This document shows positions 63,974-64,000 of a stretch of DNA of 64,000 nucleotides, in pieces. The notes below the pieces were generated by a model. The model was not told the DNA's origin and did no database searches. It saw nothing but the letters and a program-made list of their open reading frames with translations. Origin of the DNA: Proteus terrae subsp. cibarius. Its GTDB lineage: Bacteria > Pseudomonadota > Gammaproteobacteria > Enterobacterales > Enterobacteriaceae. A program made the position numbers and the translations under genes. Where the stretch lies: assembly GCF_011045835.1 (NCBI RefSeq), contig NZ_CP047349.1, positions 3,162,001 to 3,226,000 on the forward strand. The letters are read 5' to 3'. Each line of letters starts with the position of its first letter. Within the stretch, counting starts at the first letter, position 1.

Positions 63974-64000
63974 TCTGAATCTGCCTCACATCAGGGTGTA

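Overview
The window looks like chromosomal DNA of Proteus mirabilis or a very close relative. The DNA is AT-rich. It carries a chromosomal terZABCDE tellurite cluster, a tet(J)-type tetR/tetA pair, many chaperone-usher fimbrial genes, an aromatic amino acid decarboxylase, and the enterobacterial yjjV-nupC-deoCABD neighbourhood. The species call is inferred from gene content recognised by eye, with no database search.

Layout. 1-3 kb: the 3' end of a fimbrial operon (usher cut by the window edge, then an adhesin-like subunit). 3.2-3.9 kb: a HAD phosphatase. 4-21.3 kb: a complete Ter stress island. It has terE, D, C, B, A, Z on the minus strand. Divergently on the plus strand lie five genes for a predicted small-molecule biosynthetic pathway (ATP-grasp, two PRTase-like enzymes, HAD, CitE-like lyase), the regulator terW, and a sensor/phosphorylation module (terY1, terX, terY2, a zinc-binding terY-like gene, a PP2C phosphatase and a Hanks-type kinase). 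21.4-23.1 kb: a TonB-like lipoprotein and aes. 23.1-25.9 kb: an NrtR-like regulator divergent from an SPFH protein and an NAD-kinase-like protein, with three NrtR-like operators between them. This is the best candidate here for an undescribed system. 25.9-27.8 kb: tetR/tetA(J) with two tet operators. 28-29.7 kb: a small prophage remnant (holin, lysis-like protein, Ogr/Delta zinc finger, a broken ORF). 30-33.2 kb: dhaKLM, the PEP-dependent dihydroxyacetone kinase. 33.3-39.6 kb: a seven-gene fimbrial operon whose usher is split by a one-base frameshift in a G5 tract and whose last gene has an MrpH-like zinc-histidine pattern.

40.7-48.8 kb: the phosphoglycerate/PEP uptake locus pgtA-pgtB-pgtC divergent from pgtP, followed by a pyruvate kinase. 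49-53.8 kb: a Rap1a/Tai-like secreted protein, a ROK regulator with an uncharacterised TIM-barrel-like protein and an MFS transporter, then ybiI. 53.9-55.6 kb: a PLP-dependent decarboxylase. 56.3 kb: a small secreted protein of unknown role. 56.9-64 kb: deoD, deoB, deoA, deoC, nupC-family and yjjV, all on the minus strand. A deoP2-like control region (two CRP boxes 52 bp apart around a CytR site) drives a GC-rich structured leader.

The metabolic genes share a theme. Phosphoglycerate/PEP uptake plus pyruvate kinase, PEP-driven dihydroxyacetone kinase and deoxynucleoside breakdown all feed lower glycolysis. The Ter island and the NrtR module look like separate stress or nucleotide-sensing units. 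Several starts were moved to internal codons where a Shine-Dalgarno sequence or family alignment supported it; each entry says so. I saw no rRNA, tRNA, CRISPR array or intact insertion sequence.
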